Below the pieces are notes generated by a model. It searched no databases. It was not told where the DNA came from and worked only from the letters and a program-made list of their open reading frames with translations. Of a stretch of DNA of 44,414 bases, positions 34,929-44,029 are shown one piece after another. Origin of the DNA: an uncultured Clostridia bacterium (GTDB taxonomy: Bacteria; Bacillota; Clostridia; Oscillospirales; CAG-272); assembly GCA_947631245.1 (NCBI GenBank), contig CANRKP010000015.1, positions 1-44,414 on the forward strand, given 5' to 3'. Position numbers and translations under genes: made by a program. Each line of letters opens with the position of its first letter. Within the stretch, counting starts at the first letter, position 1.

Positions 34929-36160
34929 GAGCTCCGTCAAAGCCGCGCGTTTTCGGCTCACTGCGTGAAAAAAGTGTGTCTCTGCCCCGAATGAAGCGGG
35001 AGCCCGCGATCCTCGCGCTCCTCCTTTATGCCGGATTTTCGATCCTCGCCGGTGCTTCGGGAGTGTCGGCGCTCACGTTTTTCTATGCCGCGGTCTCGAC
35101 CTCGCTTTTGGCATCCGCGGCATTCATGTACAGGCGGCGCATAATTGCGGTATTCCCCCCGCTCTCAGCCGCAGTTACGTTTATAATAACGCGCAGCGCG
35201 CTCTCATCGGCGGCGTCCCTGCTTCTCACGGTGATACCCGCCTCGGCGCTTGCAGCGGTTCTTTTCCTCGGCTTTGACAACAAAGCGAGAGCCGTGACCG
35301 CGGTATGCGCCTCCGCCGCGTTCTCCCTTCTCATTCTGTTCGGGCTTTATCTTCTGTCGGGCGGCGTCCTTCCTTCCGTCGAAGATATCGTCGTCAGATC
35401 CGAGGGGTGGTTTTCCTCGCTCTCGGTGCCGGGGCGCGAGGGACCCGTTCAGATCTTTCCCGCGGAAGCGGCGTCCGGTCTTGCGCGCTACATCGTCGTA
35501 TGTATGCCCGCGCTTTCGATAATTGCGCTCTCGGCGGCGTCTTATGCGGCGGTGTCGCTCACGATTCTTTTTATTGACATTTTTTCGTTCGGCGACAAAA
35601 TCGAGCCCGGCATGCGCGAGTACACCCCGAACGTTATCTCCGCCGTGCTTTACGTCGCCGCGTATATCGTTTCGGCGTCGCTTCTTTCTACGCCGTCGGC
35701 GGACATTATCGGTTATACCGCGGAAAATCTCCTGCTTCTGATACTTCCCGCGATGATGATTGCGGGTGAAAAATCCCTCTTCCGCCTCGCAAAAAAGCAC
35801 GACAGGCGCGTTCTTTTCACCGTTCTGACCGTGCTTTTGCTCCTCGTTTCCCCATCGATATATCTGATGGTGATCTCATTCTTCGGCGCAGGCTCCCTCA
35901 TATTTGCCGAGCTGCGCGCGGCGTTCCGCAGGTTTATCGACAAGCACCGCCGCGACGACGACGATGATTTTGACGACTTTGACGATGATTTCGGCGGCTT
36001 CGGATTTTTCCGGCGTGACGACGATTACGATGATGATGACGACTATGATGATTATGAAGACGACGACCGCTACGGCAGGCGGGACGGCGGAAACTACGAA
36101 AGCGGCGATCACGGCGACGACATCAGCAACGGGGAAAAAGGCGAAAACGGCGAGAAATAA
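34925..36160 (+). CDS. YybS-like (DUF2232) polytopic membrane protein with acidic C-terminal tail
   Basis: The product has 411 residues; its ATG overlaps the previous stop (ATGA). About eight hydrophobic helices fill residues 25-325, including an MREYTPNVISAVLY loop. The last 75 residues are extremely rich in Asp, Gly, Arg and Tyr (repeated DDDDD and DYDD runs). In Bacillus the gene before gdpP is yybS, a DUF2232 protein, and the order here is the same, so I assign the family partly from context. DUF2232 has no established function. The acidic tail is unusual and may bind metal or basic partners. Confidence 0.75.
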   Translation: MRAPSKPRVFGSLREKSVSLPRMKREPAILALLLYAGFSILAGASGVSALTFFYAAVSTSLLASAAFMYRRRIIAVFPPLSAAVTFIITRSALSSAASLLLTVIPASALAAVLFLGFDNKARAVTAVCASAAFSLLILFGLYLLSGGVLPSVEDIVVRSEGWFSSLSVPGREGPVQIFPAEAASGLARYIVVCMPALSIIALSAASYAAVSLTILFIDIFSFGDKIEPGMREYTPNVISAVLYVAAYIVSASLLSTPSADIIGYTAENLLLLILPAMMIAGEKSLFRLAKKHDRRVLFTVLTVLLLLVSPSIYLMVISFFGAGSLIFAELRAAFRRFIDKHRRDDDDDFDDFDDDFGGFGFFRRDDDYDDDDDYDDYEDDDRYGRRDGGNYESGDHGDDISNGEKGENGEK

Positions 36161-36212
36161 GCCCGTTTTAGAAGGCAAAAACGGTATATAAGTATAAAAA
36201 AGAGGTGGCATT

Positions 36213-38261
36213 ATGCCGAACAGACCAGCAAAGGCAAAAAACGTCCGCCGTTTCGGCGTTGAGCTCATAGGCTCCGCCGCCGCGGCAGTTATTCTGATGT
36301 CGGCATTGGCAGCAGTTGCGACTGTCCTGCCGAAATATACTCTCACGGCGTGCTTTGCGGCAATAGGTATCTATGTCGTCGTCATAGCTGTCATATTTAT
36401 ATTGGGAAATCCGCGCCGCGTCGCCGTCGCGGATGAGGAGTCCGTGTCCCCTTATCTCGGGGACATAATGACCGATGTGATGACGAATATGTCGCTTCCC
36501 GCCGCGATATGCTCGGAGGGAGGCATCGTCATATGGCACAACGGCGCGTTCGTCTCGCTCGCCGAGGAGCTCGGCGTCAGGGGAAGGCTCCGCGGGACGC
36601 AGTTTTCCGCCGTGCTCCCCGTCGATTTTGCCGACGTCGCCTCCGACACCGGAGACGGCGTCAGGGCGGAGACTGACAAGGGCTCTGTCGAGCATATAGA
36701 GAGCTACCGCTTCCGCGTGAACGGGCGTCTCTTCTTCATGGTTGTTATCCACGACATCACGGAGCCCGAAGAGCTCCGCGCGCGCCTCGCAGACGAGCAC
36801 ACGCTCGTCGCGCACATACAGATAGACAACCTCGGCGAGCTTTTGCAGTATGAGCAGGGCGAATACCGCAACGCGAGCCGAGACGTCGACGAGATACTCA
36901 AGGAATGGGCAAAGAGCTCCGGCGCACTTTTGCGCGAATACGACAGGAGCAGATACATCATGCTCTTTTCGGAGAAATATCTTACAGACTTCACGAACAG
37001 AAAATTCGACGTCCTCGACCGCGTGCGTGAGATAAGGGTCGGCGCCGGCATGCTGCCCGTCACGGTCTCGATAGGCATATCGACCCTCGGCGAGACACTC
37101 GCTGAAAACGAGCGCTCATCCTTCTCCGCCCTTGACACCGCGCTCCAGCGCGGCGGCGATCAGGTCGTCCTGACGACTGACGGCGGCACAGAATTTTACG
37201 GCGGAAAGACAAAGACAACGCAGCGCCGCACAAAGGTGCGCTCCCGCGTCGTCGCGAGCGAGCTTGCATCTCTCGTCTCGCGCGCCGGCAATGTCCTCAT
37301 AATGGGGCATAAGTATCCCGACTTCGACTCCATCGGCTCCTGCATCGGCGCGGCGGCGCTCGCCCGCCGGAGCTGCGGCAACGTCCACATCGTCGTCGAG
37401 ACGGGCGACGCCAACATCGCCCCCTGCATAGAGCACGTCCGCGCGCTCCCCGAGTACAGCGAGATGTTCGTTGACGAGGCGACCGCGCTCGACATGGTTC
37501 GCTCCGACACGCTCGTAATAATCTGCGACGTCAACAGCGCGGCGCACATCTCCGCCCCGAGCGTCGCCGAATCCGTACACGATATCGCGATTATAGATCA
37601 TCACATAAGAATGGCGGACGCGCCCAAAAACGCCGCTCTCGCCTACATCGAGCCGTCCGCCTCGTCGACGTGCGAGCTCGTTTCCGATATGCTCGAGCAG
37701 CTCTACCAGTCTGCAGGCGTCATGGCGGCGGAGGCGGACGTCATGTACGCCGGCGTCCTTCTCGACACAAAGCAGCTCTCGCGCAACACGACGTCGAGGA
37801 CCTTCTCCGCCGTCATGTATCTGCAAAGCTGCGGCGCGAATTCCGAAACCGCCGTCGACTTTTTCCGCGCCGGACTTGACGACTTCACAAGCGAGGCAAG
37901 GTTTGAGTCGAACGTCACGATATACCGCGGTCAGATCGCGATAGCGTGTTCATCATCCCCAGGCGAAGCGAAGGACAGGATAGCGGCGGCAAAGGCGGCA
38001 GACAAGCTGCTCTCCGTCAAGGGAGTGACGGCGGCGTTCGCCGCGGTCGCGATAGACGGGACGGTCCACATCTCTGCGCGCTCCTCTGGCTCGATAAACG
38101 TCCAGCGCATTCTCGAGCGGCTCGGCGGCGGCGGGCACTTTGACGTCGCGGGCGCGCAGCTCGGCGGCGCAGACCTTGACCGCGCGCTCCACAGCCTCAA
38201 AGAGGCGATAGACGATTATTTCTCCGAAAACGAAACGAAAAAATCCGCCGCAAGGCGCTGA
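36213..38261 (+). CDS. gdpP: Cyclic-di-AMP phosphodiesterase GdpP
   Basis: The product has 682 residues. Two membrane helices lie at about 20-65. A PAS-like segment follows (about 75-185), then a degenerate GGDEF domain (about 195-330). The DHH phosphodiesterase domain starts with GHKYPDFDSIGS (near 365), and DHH itself is seen in IIDHHIR (near 460). The DHHA1 domain ends with GGGGHFDVAGAQ (near 640). GdpP cleaves c-di-AMP to pApA, controlling potassium and osmotic balance and wall stress. GAGGTGG precedes the ATG. Order with rplI and dnaB matches Bacillus. Confidence 0.96.
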   Translation: MPNRPAKAKNVRRFGVELIGSAAAAVILMSALAAVATVLPKYTLTACFAAIGIYVVVIAVIFILGNPRRVAVADEESVSPYLGDIMTDVMTNMSLPAAICSEGGIVIWHNGAFVSLAEELGVRGRLRGTQFSAVLPVDFADVASDTGDGVRAETDKGSVEHIESYRFRVNGRLFFMVVIHDITEPEELRARLADEHTLVAHIQIDNLGELLQYEQGEYRNASRDVDEILKEWAKSSGALLREYDRSRYIMLFSEKYLTDFTNRKFDVLDRVREIRVGAGMLPVTVSIGISTLGETLAENERSSFSALDTALQRGGDQVVLTTDGGTEFYGGKTKTTQRRTKVRSRVVASELASLVSRAGNVLIMGHKYPDFDSIGSCIGAAALARRSCGNVHIVVETGDANIAPCIEHVRALPEYSEMFVDEATALDMVRSDTLVIICDVNSAAHISAPSVAESVHDIAIIDHHIRMADAPKNAALAYIEPSASSTCELVSDMLEQLYQSAGVMAAEADVMYAGVLLDTKQLSRNTTSRTFSAVMYLQSCGANSETAVDFFRAGLDDFTSEARFESNVTIYRGQIAIACSSSPGEAKDRIAAAKAADKLLSVKGVTAAFAAVAIDGTVHISARSSGSINVQRILERLGGGGHFDVAGAQLGGADLDRALHSLKEAIDDYFSENETKKSAARR

Positions 38262-38294
38262 AACCGATAAAACAGAAAGCTGAGGTATATAAAA

Positions 38295-38741
38295 ATGAAA
38301 GTTCTTCTTCTCGCAGACGTAAAGGGACAGGGCAAGCGCGACGAAATAAAAAACGTATCCGACGGATACGCCCGCAACTATCTGCTTCCCCGCAAGCTCG
38401 CCGTCGAGCTGACGCCCGCGGTACAGGCCGAGCTTGACGCGCGCCGCGCAGAAAAGCTGCGCCTTGAGGCGGAGGAAAAAGCGCGCGCCGAGGCGCTCGC
38501 GAAAACGCTTGAGCCTCTGCTCGTCCGTGTGACGCTCAACTCCGGCGCGGACGGAAAAATATACGGCTCCGTCACGGCGAAGGACATATGCGAGGCGCTC
38601 GCCTCACAGCACGGCATAGAGATCGACAAATACCGCGTCATTCTTCCCGAACCCATAAAGAGCTTCGGCAATGTCGCAGTAAAGGTCAAGCTCCACGCGG
38701 AAGTCGTCGGGACCGTCAACGTCCTTGTCTCGGGCAAATAA
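38295..38741 (+). CDS. rplI: 50S ribosomal protein L9
   Basis: The product has 148 residues, the family length. It opens with [20 protein letters not shown], then the N-terminal domain motif [13 protein letters not shown]; a connecting helix (about 42-75, Ala/Glu/Lys-rich) leads to the rRNA-binding C-terminal domain with [12 protein letters not shown] and a VTVL-like ending. L9 helps keep reading frame and links 50S subunits. GAGG lies before the ATG. It sits between gdpP and dnaB, as in Bacillus. Confidence 0.97.
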   Translation: MKVLLLADVKGQGKRDEIKNVSDGYARNYLLPRKLAVELTPAVQAELDARRAEKLRLEAEEKARAEALAKTLEPLLVRVTLNSGADGKIYGSVTAKDICEALASQHGIEIDKYRVILPEPIKSFGNVAVKVKLHAEVVGTVNVLVSGK

Positions 38742-38754
38742 AGGAAGCCGCACT

Positions 38755-40089
38755 ATGCCAAACGAAATAGCAGGCAGAAAGATGCCGTTCTCGCTCGAGG
38801 CGGAACAGTCCGTTCTCGGCTCGATACTTATCTCTCCAAAGAGCTTTGACAAAATAGCGGACATACTCTCTGCCGATGATTTTTACCTTGAAAATCACCG
38901 CCAAATTTTCATGGCGATGCAGGAGCTGTTTTTGAAGAGCCGCGATATTGACCCTGTCGTCGTCGTCGACACGCTCATCAAAACCGGCGCTTACAGCGAC
39001 GACACGACCGGCAAGGAGTACCTCCGCACGCTCGCGGAAATAGTCCCCTCTCCGTCCAATATCCGCGATTATGCCGCGATCGTCCGCGACAAGTCGCGTC
39101 TGCGCGCCCTCATATCTATCTGCGACGACATAACGGACGCGGCGTATACGGAAGCCGAGGACACCGAGCACCTTATAGACAGCGCCGAAACGCGCATCCT
39201 CGCCCTCTCCGGAGGCGATGGGAGAACAGGCTTTGTCCCTCTGAGCGACGTCCTGATGAAGCAGTTCAAGTTTTATCAGAGCATAGCGGAGCATCCGGAG
39301 CTCAACGTCGCCATCGGGACGGGATTTTCCGACATAGACCGCACGCTTGTCGGCATGTCACCCGGAGACCTCGTGCTCGTCGGCGCGCGCCCCGGCATGG
39401 GAAAGACCGCGTTCGCAATGAACCTCGCCGTCAATATTTCCAAGCGGATGAAAAAAGCCGTCTGCGTTTTTTCCCTCGAGATGTCCGCCGAACAGCTGAC
39501 CTCCCGTCTGCTCTCGAGCGAGGCGCTCGTGGACAGCACCTCGATGCGCCGCGGCATATTCACCCGCGACGACTGGGACAGGCTCGCAAGGGCGTCTGAA
39601 GAGCTCTTCAGATGCAATATCTATATAGACGACACCCCCGGCATCACGCTGTCCAATATGAGGGCGAAGCTGCACCGCATGAAGGACGTCGGGCTCATCG
39701 TCATAGATTATCTTCAGCTCATGCAGAGCGATCGCAGGATAGACAACCGCGTGCAGGAGGTCGCCGAGATCTCCCGCAACTTAAAGCTGCTCGCAAAGGA
39801 GCTTGACGTGCCCGTCATCTGCTGCGCGCAGCTCTCGCGCGGTCCCGAGGGAAGGACCGACAAGCGACCCATGCTTTCCGATCTGCGTGACTCGGGCGCG
39901 ATCGAGCAGGACGCCGACATGGTCCTGTTCCTCTACCGCGACGAGTACTACAAAAACACGGGCTCGGAGCAGCAGGAGGCGGAGGTCATAATCGCCAAGA
40001 ACCGCCACGGCTCAGTCGGCAACGTTAAGATAGGCTTCATAGGCAAATACACGAAGTTCATCACCGTCTCAAAGCAGGATGAACAGTAA
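38755..40089 (+). CDS. dnaB: Replicative DNA helicase DnaB (DnaC of Bacillus)
   Basis: The product has 444 residues from the ATG at 38755, which has AAAGGAAG 8 bases before it; an in-frame ATG 30 bases upstream overlaps rplI. The N-terminal domain opens PFSLEAEQSVLGSIL. The RecA-like core has Walker A GARPGMGKTAFAMN (near 215), FSLEMSAEQL, Walker B LIVIDYLQLM (near 320) and AQLSRGPEGR. The arginine-rich FLYRDEYY and KNRHG segments complete it. This hexameric helicase unwinds the replication fork; its loader is the DnaI homologue at 24874-25845. Confidence 0.97.
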   Translation: MPNEIAGRKMPFSLEAEQSVLGSILISPKSFDKIADILSADDFYLENHRQIFMAMQELFLKSRDIDPVVVVDTLIKTGAYSDDTTGKEYLRTLAEIVPSPSNIRDYAAIVRDKSRLRALISICDDITDAAYTEAEDTEHLIDSAETRILALSGGDGRTGFVPLSDVLMKQFKFYQSIAEHPELNVAIGTGFSDIDRTLVGMSPGDLVLVGARPGMGKTAFAMNLAVNISKRMKKAVCVFSLEMSAEQLTSRLLSSEALVDSTSMRRGIFTRDDWDRLARASEELFRCNIYIDDTPGITLSNMRAKLHRMKDVGLIVIDYLQLMQSDRRIDNRVQEVAEISRNLKLLAKELDVPVICCAQLSRGPEGRTDKRPMLSDLRDSGAIEQDADMVLFLYRDEYYKNTGSEQQEAEVIIAKNRHGSVGNVKIGFIGKYTKFITVSKQDEQ

Positions 40090-40097
40090 ATCGAATG

Positions 40098-40129
40098 AAA
40101 AAATCCGTCGTGACACGGCGGATTTTTTT
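40098..40129 (+). terminator. Rho-independent terminator after dnaB
   Basis: AAAAAATCCGTCG (40098-40110) pairs with CGGCGGATTTTTTT (40116-40129), with one G-T pair and a loop of five bases. It starts 9 bases after the dnaB stop and ends the plus-strand operon. Confidence 0.9.
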
Positions 40130-40152
40130 CGCACTTTCGGTTTTCGTACATT

Positions 40153-40191
40153 AAAAAAGAGGGGCATTGCCGCGGCATTACCCCTCTTTTT
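40153..40191 (-). terminator. Bidirectional terminator serving the GyrB/ParE-like gene
   Basis: AAAAAAGAGGGG (40153-40164) pairs with CCCCTCTTTTT (40181-40191); the inner GCCGCGGC adds a second helix. Read on the minus strand it ends in a T-run and lies 12 bases after the stop of the gene at 40204. It also can stop plus-strand read-through. Confidence 0.85.
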
Positions 40192-40203
40192 CATATGCCT
40201 TTA

Positions 40204-42210
40204 TTATATGTCCGCCACGGCGAGGTAGTCGACGCCGTGCGAGGTGATGAACGCCTTGCGCTCGGGCAGGTCGTCTCCGAGCAGCGTTTCAAATATATAC
40301 GCCGTCGCCTCCGCGTCTGACGGAGTTATGCGTATGAGCCGCCGCGTCGCGGGGTTCATCGTCGTTTTTGCCATCATGTCCGCCGTATTCTCGCCGAGAC
40401 CCTTGCTGCGCTGGAGCGTAAATTTTCTCCCTTCCGCCTCAAGGCGCGACGTTATCTCTTCCTTTTCGGGCTCGCTGTACGCAAAGAACGTCTCGGGCTC
40501 GCGCTCCTTCGTCGTTATCTCAAATAGCGGCGTCTCCGCGATATATATGCGCCCGCGGTCTATGAGCGTCGGCAACAGGCGGTAGAACATCGTCAGAAGC
40601 AGCGTCCTTATCTGAAAGCCGTCCTCGTCGGCATCGGTGCATATGATGATCTTTGACCAGCGCAGTGCGTCAAAGTCGAAGTCGTTGTTGTGGCGTCCCT
40701 TCGTCTTTATCTCGACGCCGCAGCCGACGACCTTCAGAAGATCCGTGATTATCTCGCTTTTGAATATCTTCTCATATGAGCTTTTAAGGCAGTTGAGCGT
40801 TTTTCCGCGGACAGGGATTATCGCCTGAAAATCCGCGTTGCGCGAGACCTTGCACGAGGACAGCGCCGAATCTCCCTCGACGATGTAGAGCTCGCGGCGC
40901 TCCGGGTCCTTTGAGCGGCAGGCGACGAATTTTTCGACGCGGGACGCCGCGTCCATCGTGCCCGTCAGCTTCTTTTTCAGATTTACCCTCGCCGTCTCCG
41001 CCTGCTCGCGGCTCCGCTTGTTGACTAGGACCTGCCCGCAGAACGCCTCAGCGTACTGCTTGTTCTCGACAAAGAAGTATTCGAGCTGGCGCTTGATATA
41101 TGCCGTCATCGAGTCTGCGATGAACTTGTTGCTTATCGCCTCTTTCGTCTGATTCGCGTATGACGTCACGGTCGAGCGGCTGTTAGTCACGAGGACAAGG
41201 CAGTCCTCGATATCGGAAAACGAGATGTGCGTCTCGTTTTTCGTATACTTTCCCGTATTCTTCAGATAATTGTCGACCGCATACGCAAAGCCGTTTCTGA
41301 CTGCGCGGTCGGGCGAGCCTCCGTGGAGCAGGAAGCTCGAATTGTGATAATATTCGAGCATGTTCACACGGTTCGACGCCGCAAAAGCGATCTCGACCTG
41401 GAGCTTGTAGTCGTCCTTGTCCTCTCTGTCGCGCCCCACATCCTCATAACGCCAAATTACAGGCGGCACGATCACGTCCTCACCCGCCACCTCGGCGATA
41501 TAGTCCGCGATGCCGTTTTTGTAGAGGTACTCCTCTTTTGTAAATTTTCCGTCCTCCCCCTCTGTTTTGAGGACGAATTTCACGCCCGCGTTCACGACCG
41601 CCTGTTTTTTCATCGTCTCGCGGAAGTAGTCGCCCGGTATGTTTATATCGGTAAAGACCTCGATGTCGGGCCGCCAGCGAACGATTGTCCCGTGCTTCTT
41701 CCCCGACCTCTCGATCGGGCGGACCGAGAGCTCGCCCTTGGGCTCGCCCTTTTCAAACGATATCTCCGACACGTTTCCGCCCGAAAAGGACTTTACGTTC
41801 ATGTATTCGGACGCGTACTGCGTCGAGGCGGCGCCGAGACCGTTCATGCCGAGCGCGAATTCATAGCTCGAGGACTCGTCGTTGTTGTTGTATTTTCCGC
41901 CCGCGTAGAGCTCACAATAGACGAGCTCCCAGTTATAGCGACCCTCGTTCTCGTTGAAGCCGAGCGGGACGCCGCGCCCAAAATCCTCGACCTCGAGCGA
42001 GTGGTCGCGGAATGCGGTGACGATTATTTCGTCTCCGAAGCCCTCGTGCGCCTCGTCAACAGCGTTCGCAAGTATTTCAAAGAAAGCGTGCTCGCAGCCC
42101 TCGAGCCCGTCGGAGCCGAACATGACTGCCGGGCGTTTTCTGACGCGGTCTGCCCCCTTCAGCGCCGTTATGCTCCTGTCGTCGTAAACTGCGGTTTTTC
42201 TGTTTGCCAT
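40204..42210 (-). CDS. Divergent type IIA topoisomerase B subunit (GyrB/ParE-like)
   Basis: The product has 668 residues. The GHKL ATPase domain has ANAVDEAHEGFGDE, GRGVPLGF and MNGLGAASTQ. The transducer domain follows (about 220-390). The TOPRIM domain begins YIVEGDSALSSCK (normally EGDSAGGSA) and has the metal motif TDADEDGFQIRTLL, then QRSKGLGE. So the catalytic residues are mostly kept, but the signature after EGDSA deviates. A GyrA/ParC partner would be expected next to it; none is adjacent. It may be a second, specialised topoisomerase subunit in addition to GyrB. Promoter TTGTTT-17-TAAAAT lies upstream. Confidence 0.9.
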   Translation of the reverse strand: MANRKTAVYDDRSITALKGADRVRKRPAVMFGSDGLEGCEHAFFEILANAVDEAHEGFGDEIIVTAFRDHSLEVEDFGRGVPLGFNENEGRYNWELVYCELYAGGKYNNNDESSSYEFALGMNGLGAASTQYASEYMNVKSFSGGNVSEISFEKGEPKGELSVRPIERSGKKHGTIVRWRPDIEVFTDINIPGDYFRETMKKQAVVNAGVKFVLKTEGEDGKFTKEEYLYKNGIADYIAEVAGEDVIVPPVIWRYEDVGRDREDKDDYKLQVEIAFAASNRVNMLEYYHNSSFLLHGGSPDRAVRNGFAYAVDNYLKNTGKYTKNETHISFSDIEDCLVLVTNSRSTVTSYANQTKEAISNKFIADSMTAYIKRQLEYFFVENKQYAEAFCGQVLVNKRSREQAETARVNLKKKLTGTMDAASRVEKFVACRSKDPERRELYIVEGDSALSSCKVSRNADFQAIIPVRGKTLNCLKSSYEKIFKSEIITDLLKVVGCGVEIKTKGRHNNDFDFDALRWSKIIICTDADEDGFQIRTLLLTMFYRLLPTLIDRGRIYIAETPLFEITTKEREPETFFAYSEPEKEEITSRLEAEGRKFTLQRSKGLGENTADMMAKTTMNPATRRLIRITPSDAEATAYIFETLLGDDLPERKAFITSHGVDYLAVADI

Positions 42211-42247
42211 TTGTGCACCCTTGTCCTTTGAAAATCATATCTTTTAT

Positions 42248-42276
42248 ATTTTACCATACTCAAAAGAAAAAAACAA
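42248..42276 (-). promoter_or_regulatory. Sigma-A-like promoter for the GyrB/ParE-like gene
   Basis: On the minus strand TTGTTT (42276-42271) is followed after 17 bases by TAAAAT (42253-42248), about 38 bases before the ATG. Hexamers are each one or two bases off consensus. Confidence 0.6.
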
Positions 42277-42324
42277 GCCCGGCGGGAGCGGACAAAAAAC
42301 GGGCGCGCGGATATGGATATAAGG

Positions 42325-42354
42325 AAAAACGGCGCGAAAATCGCGCCGTTTTTT
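42325..42354 (-). terminator. Terminator after the AbrB-type gene
   Basis: AAAAACGGCGCGA (42325-42337) and TCGCGCCGTTTTT (42341-42353) pair perfectly around AAA. On the minus strand the stem ends in a T-run, about 75 bases after the AbrB-type stop. It could also work on the plus strand. Confidence 0.85.
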
Positions 42355-42429
42355 CATAAACCTTATTCTGACCGCATATAAGTACGGTATCCGCACATAT
42401 CTGCGGCGTGCCCTTTAAGTATGGAGACT

Positions 42430-42699
42430 TTATCTCTCCTCGATCTTGCCCTCTGCGAACAGAGTGTTCATCGCCTCAACGCACTCTTTGCAGATGAGCT
42501 TGCCCTTATAGCGCACCGTCTCGTCTGCGCTGCCGCAGAACATGCAGGCGGGCTGATACTTGCGGAGCACGATGCTGTCGTTGTCCATGTAGATCTCAAC
42601 GGGATCCTTCGTGTTGATGTCAAGGATCTTCCTCGTTTCGACCGGCAGAACTATGCGGCCGAGCTCGTCGATTTTTCTTACGATTCCTGTTGCTTTCAT
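42430..42699 (-). CDS. AbrB/SpoVT-type transition-state regulator with C-terminal zinc-finger-like tail
   Basis: The product has 89 residues. The N-terminal swapped-hairpin DNA-binding domain is classic: MKATGIVRKIDELGRIVLPV then TRKILDI. The C-terminal 40 residues carry CMFCGS and CKEC, a CxxC pair arrangement that likely binds zinc. The domain is found in AbrB, Abh and SpoVT, which control transition-state and sporulation genes. GAGGG precedes the ATG and a perfect sigma-A promoter lies upstream. A longer frame over this gene reaching 43302 is an artefact of read-through without a start signal. Confidence 0.92.
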   Translation of the reverse strand: MKATGIVRKIDELGRIVLPVETRKILDINTKDPVEIYMDNDSIVLRKYQPACMFCGSADETVRYKGKLICKECVEAMNTLFAEGKIEER

Positions 42700-42751
42700 T
42701 TTTTCCCTCGCTTTTCCGGACAAATTTTCGATCCGGTCTTTGTATGAATGC

Positions 42752-42780
42752 ATTATAACACATGTTTCGTCATTTGTCAA
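42752..42780 (-). promoter_or_regulatory. Consensus sigma-A promoter for the AbrB-type gene
   Basis: On the minus strand TTGACA (42780-42775), 17 bases, TATAAT (42757-42752) is a perfect consensus match. It lies about 52 bases before the ATG, leaving a roughly 45-base leader. Confidence 0.92.
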
Positions 42781-42856
42781 CATTGTTTTAGCTTTTGCAC
42801 GAAATAATTCTTTAAATCTCTTTTTTTGACAATTACAACACGTTGGGGAGGAAAAG

Positions 42857-43453
42857 ATGCTCGGAAAATGTTTTGGAGCCATGATTTTTATTTCATTTGC
42901 ATTTGCGCTCATGACCGGAAATATGTCGGCGCTTTCCGGCGCGATACTGGACGGCGCGTCAAAAGCCGTCACCCTTTCGATATCGCTATGCGGGATAATG
43001 TGCCTTTGGGGAGGCGTCATGTCAGCTCTCACCGCCGCAGGCGTCACGGACGCGATGTCCCGCTTGCTCCGCCCCGTGCTGCGCCTCGCATTTCCGGACG
43101 CGTTCCGCAGCGGGACGGCAGTCGGCGAGATAACAGCCTGCGTCGGCGCAAATCTTTTGGGGCTCGGCAACGCCGCGACGCCGCTCGCCGTCGCCGCCAT
43201 GAAGAAAATGCGTGAGACTTCCCTCTCCTCAACTGCGACAGACGATATGGTGACGCTCACCGTGCTCGGCACCTCGTCATTTAATCTCTTTCCGTCAACC
43301 ATAATAGCGCTAAGGCGTGCAGCCGGCTCAGCCGACCCTTATTCCGTCATCGTCCCGATATGGATAACGTCCGCTTTGTGTTGCGTTTTCTCGGTGACGC
43401 TCTGCCGGATCCTCGCCTCGCTCTCCCGCCTTTACCGAAAACAAAAGCGATGA
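42857..43453 (+). CDS. spmA: Spore maturation protein A
   Basis: The product has 198 residues with about five hydrophobic helices. It belongs to the nucleoside-recognition (Gate) domain family; GNMSALSGAILDGASKAVTL near the start and GEITACVGANLLGLGNAATPL near residue 95 are diagnostic for SpmA. SpmA and SpmB are needed for spore core dehydration. GGGGAGG lies 6 bases before the ATG. The ending TGA overlaps spmB. This gene pair is the best evidence that the organism can form spores. Confidence 0.95.
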   Translation: MLGKCFGAMIFISFAFALMTGNMSALSGAILDGASKAVTLSISLCGIMCLWGGVMSALTAAGVTDAMSRLLRPVLRLAFPDAFRSGTAVGEITACVGANLLGLGNAATPLAVAAMKKMRETSLSSTATDDMVTLTVLGTSSFNLFPSTIIALRRAAGSADPYSVIVPIWITSALCCVFSVTLCRILASLSRLYRKQKR

Positions 43454-43977
43454 ACTTCACCGAAGCATTATCCTCCGCCGTCCTGCCGTTTGTCCTTTTC
43501 TCCGTAGCTGTCTGCGTCCTCGTCACGGACAGGCGGACGTTCGACTCGTTTTTGTCCGGCGCGGGCGACGGGATAAAGACGGCGGCGGGACTTCTCCCGT
43601 CGCTCTGCGCGCTCGTTGTCGCCGTCGAAATGCTCTTTGCCTCGGGCTTTGCGGAATTTGCCGCGGACTCGCTCTCGGGAGTTCTCTCCCATCTCGGCAT
43701 CCCGTCCGAGATCGTGCCGCTTCTGATAACGCGCCCCGTTTCGGGCTCCGCCTCGACCGCCGCTTACACCGAGCTTCTCGACGTGTTCGGTCCCGACAGC
43801 CCCGCGGCGCTCGCCGCCTCCGTCATCATGGGCAGCTCAGACACCGTGATCTACGTCGTATCGGTGTATTTTTCCTCTGTCGGCATAACGAAAACGCGGC
43901 ACGCGCTGCCCGCCGCGTTCGCCACAATGATCTTCTGCATTCTCTTTTCCTGCTTTATCTGCCGCCGATTTTTCTGA
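43450..43977 (+). CDS. spmB: Spore maturation protein B
   Basis: The product has 175 residues starting at the ATGA overlap with spmA. It has about four hydrophobic helices and the same Gate domain: GAGDGIKTAAGLLPSLCALV, then RPVSGSASTAAYTELL and GSSDTVIYVVSVYFSSVGI, all typical of SpmB. It acts together with SpmA in the forespore or mother-cell membrane. A frame beginning 90 bases earlier in the spmA gene has no ribosome binding site and is not used here. Confidence 0.95.
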   Translation: MNFTEALSSAVLPFVLFSVAVCVLVTDRRTFDSFLSGAGDGIKTAAGLLPSLCALVVAVEMLFASGFAEFAADSLSGVLSHLGIPSEIVPLLITRPVSGSASTAAYTELLDVFGPDSPAALAASVIMGSSDTVIYVVSVYFSSVGITKTRHALPAAFATMIFCILFSCFICRRFF

Positions 43978-44029
43978 TATTGCATCGGCGCCGAGTGCTC
44001 CACGGCTGATGTGCCGGCGCTCTTTTCCT

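Noticed and set aside
42430..43302. A 290-codon minus-strand frame that includes the AbrB-type gene
   Set aside because: Its extra N-terminal 200 codons run antisense to spmA and across the AbrB-type promoter. The ATG at 42699 has its own ribosome binding site.
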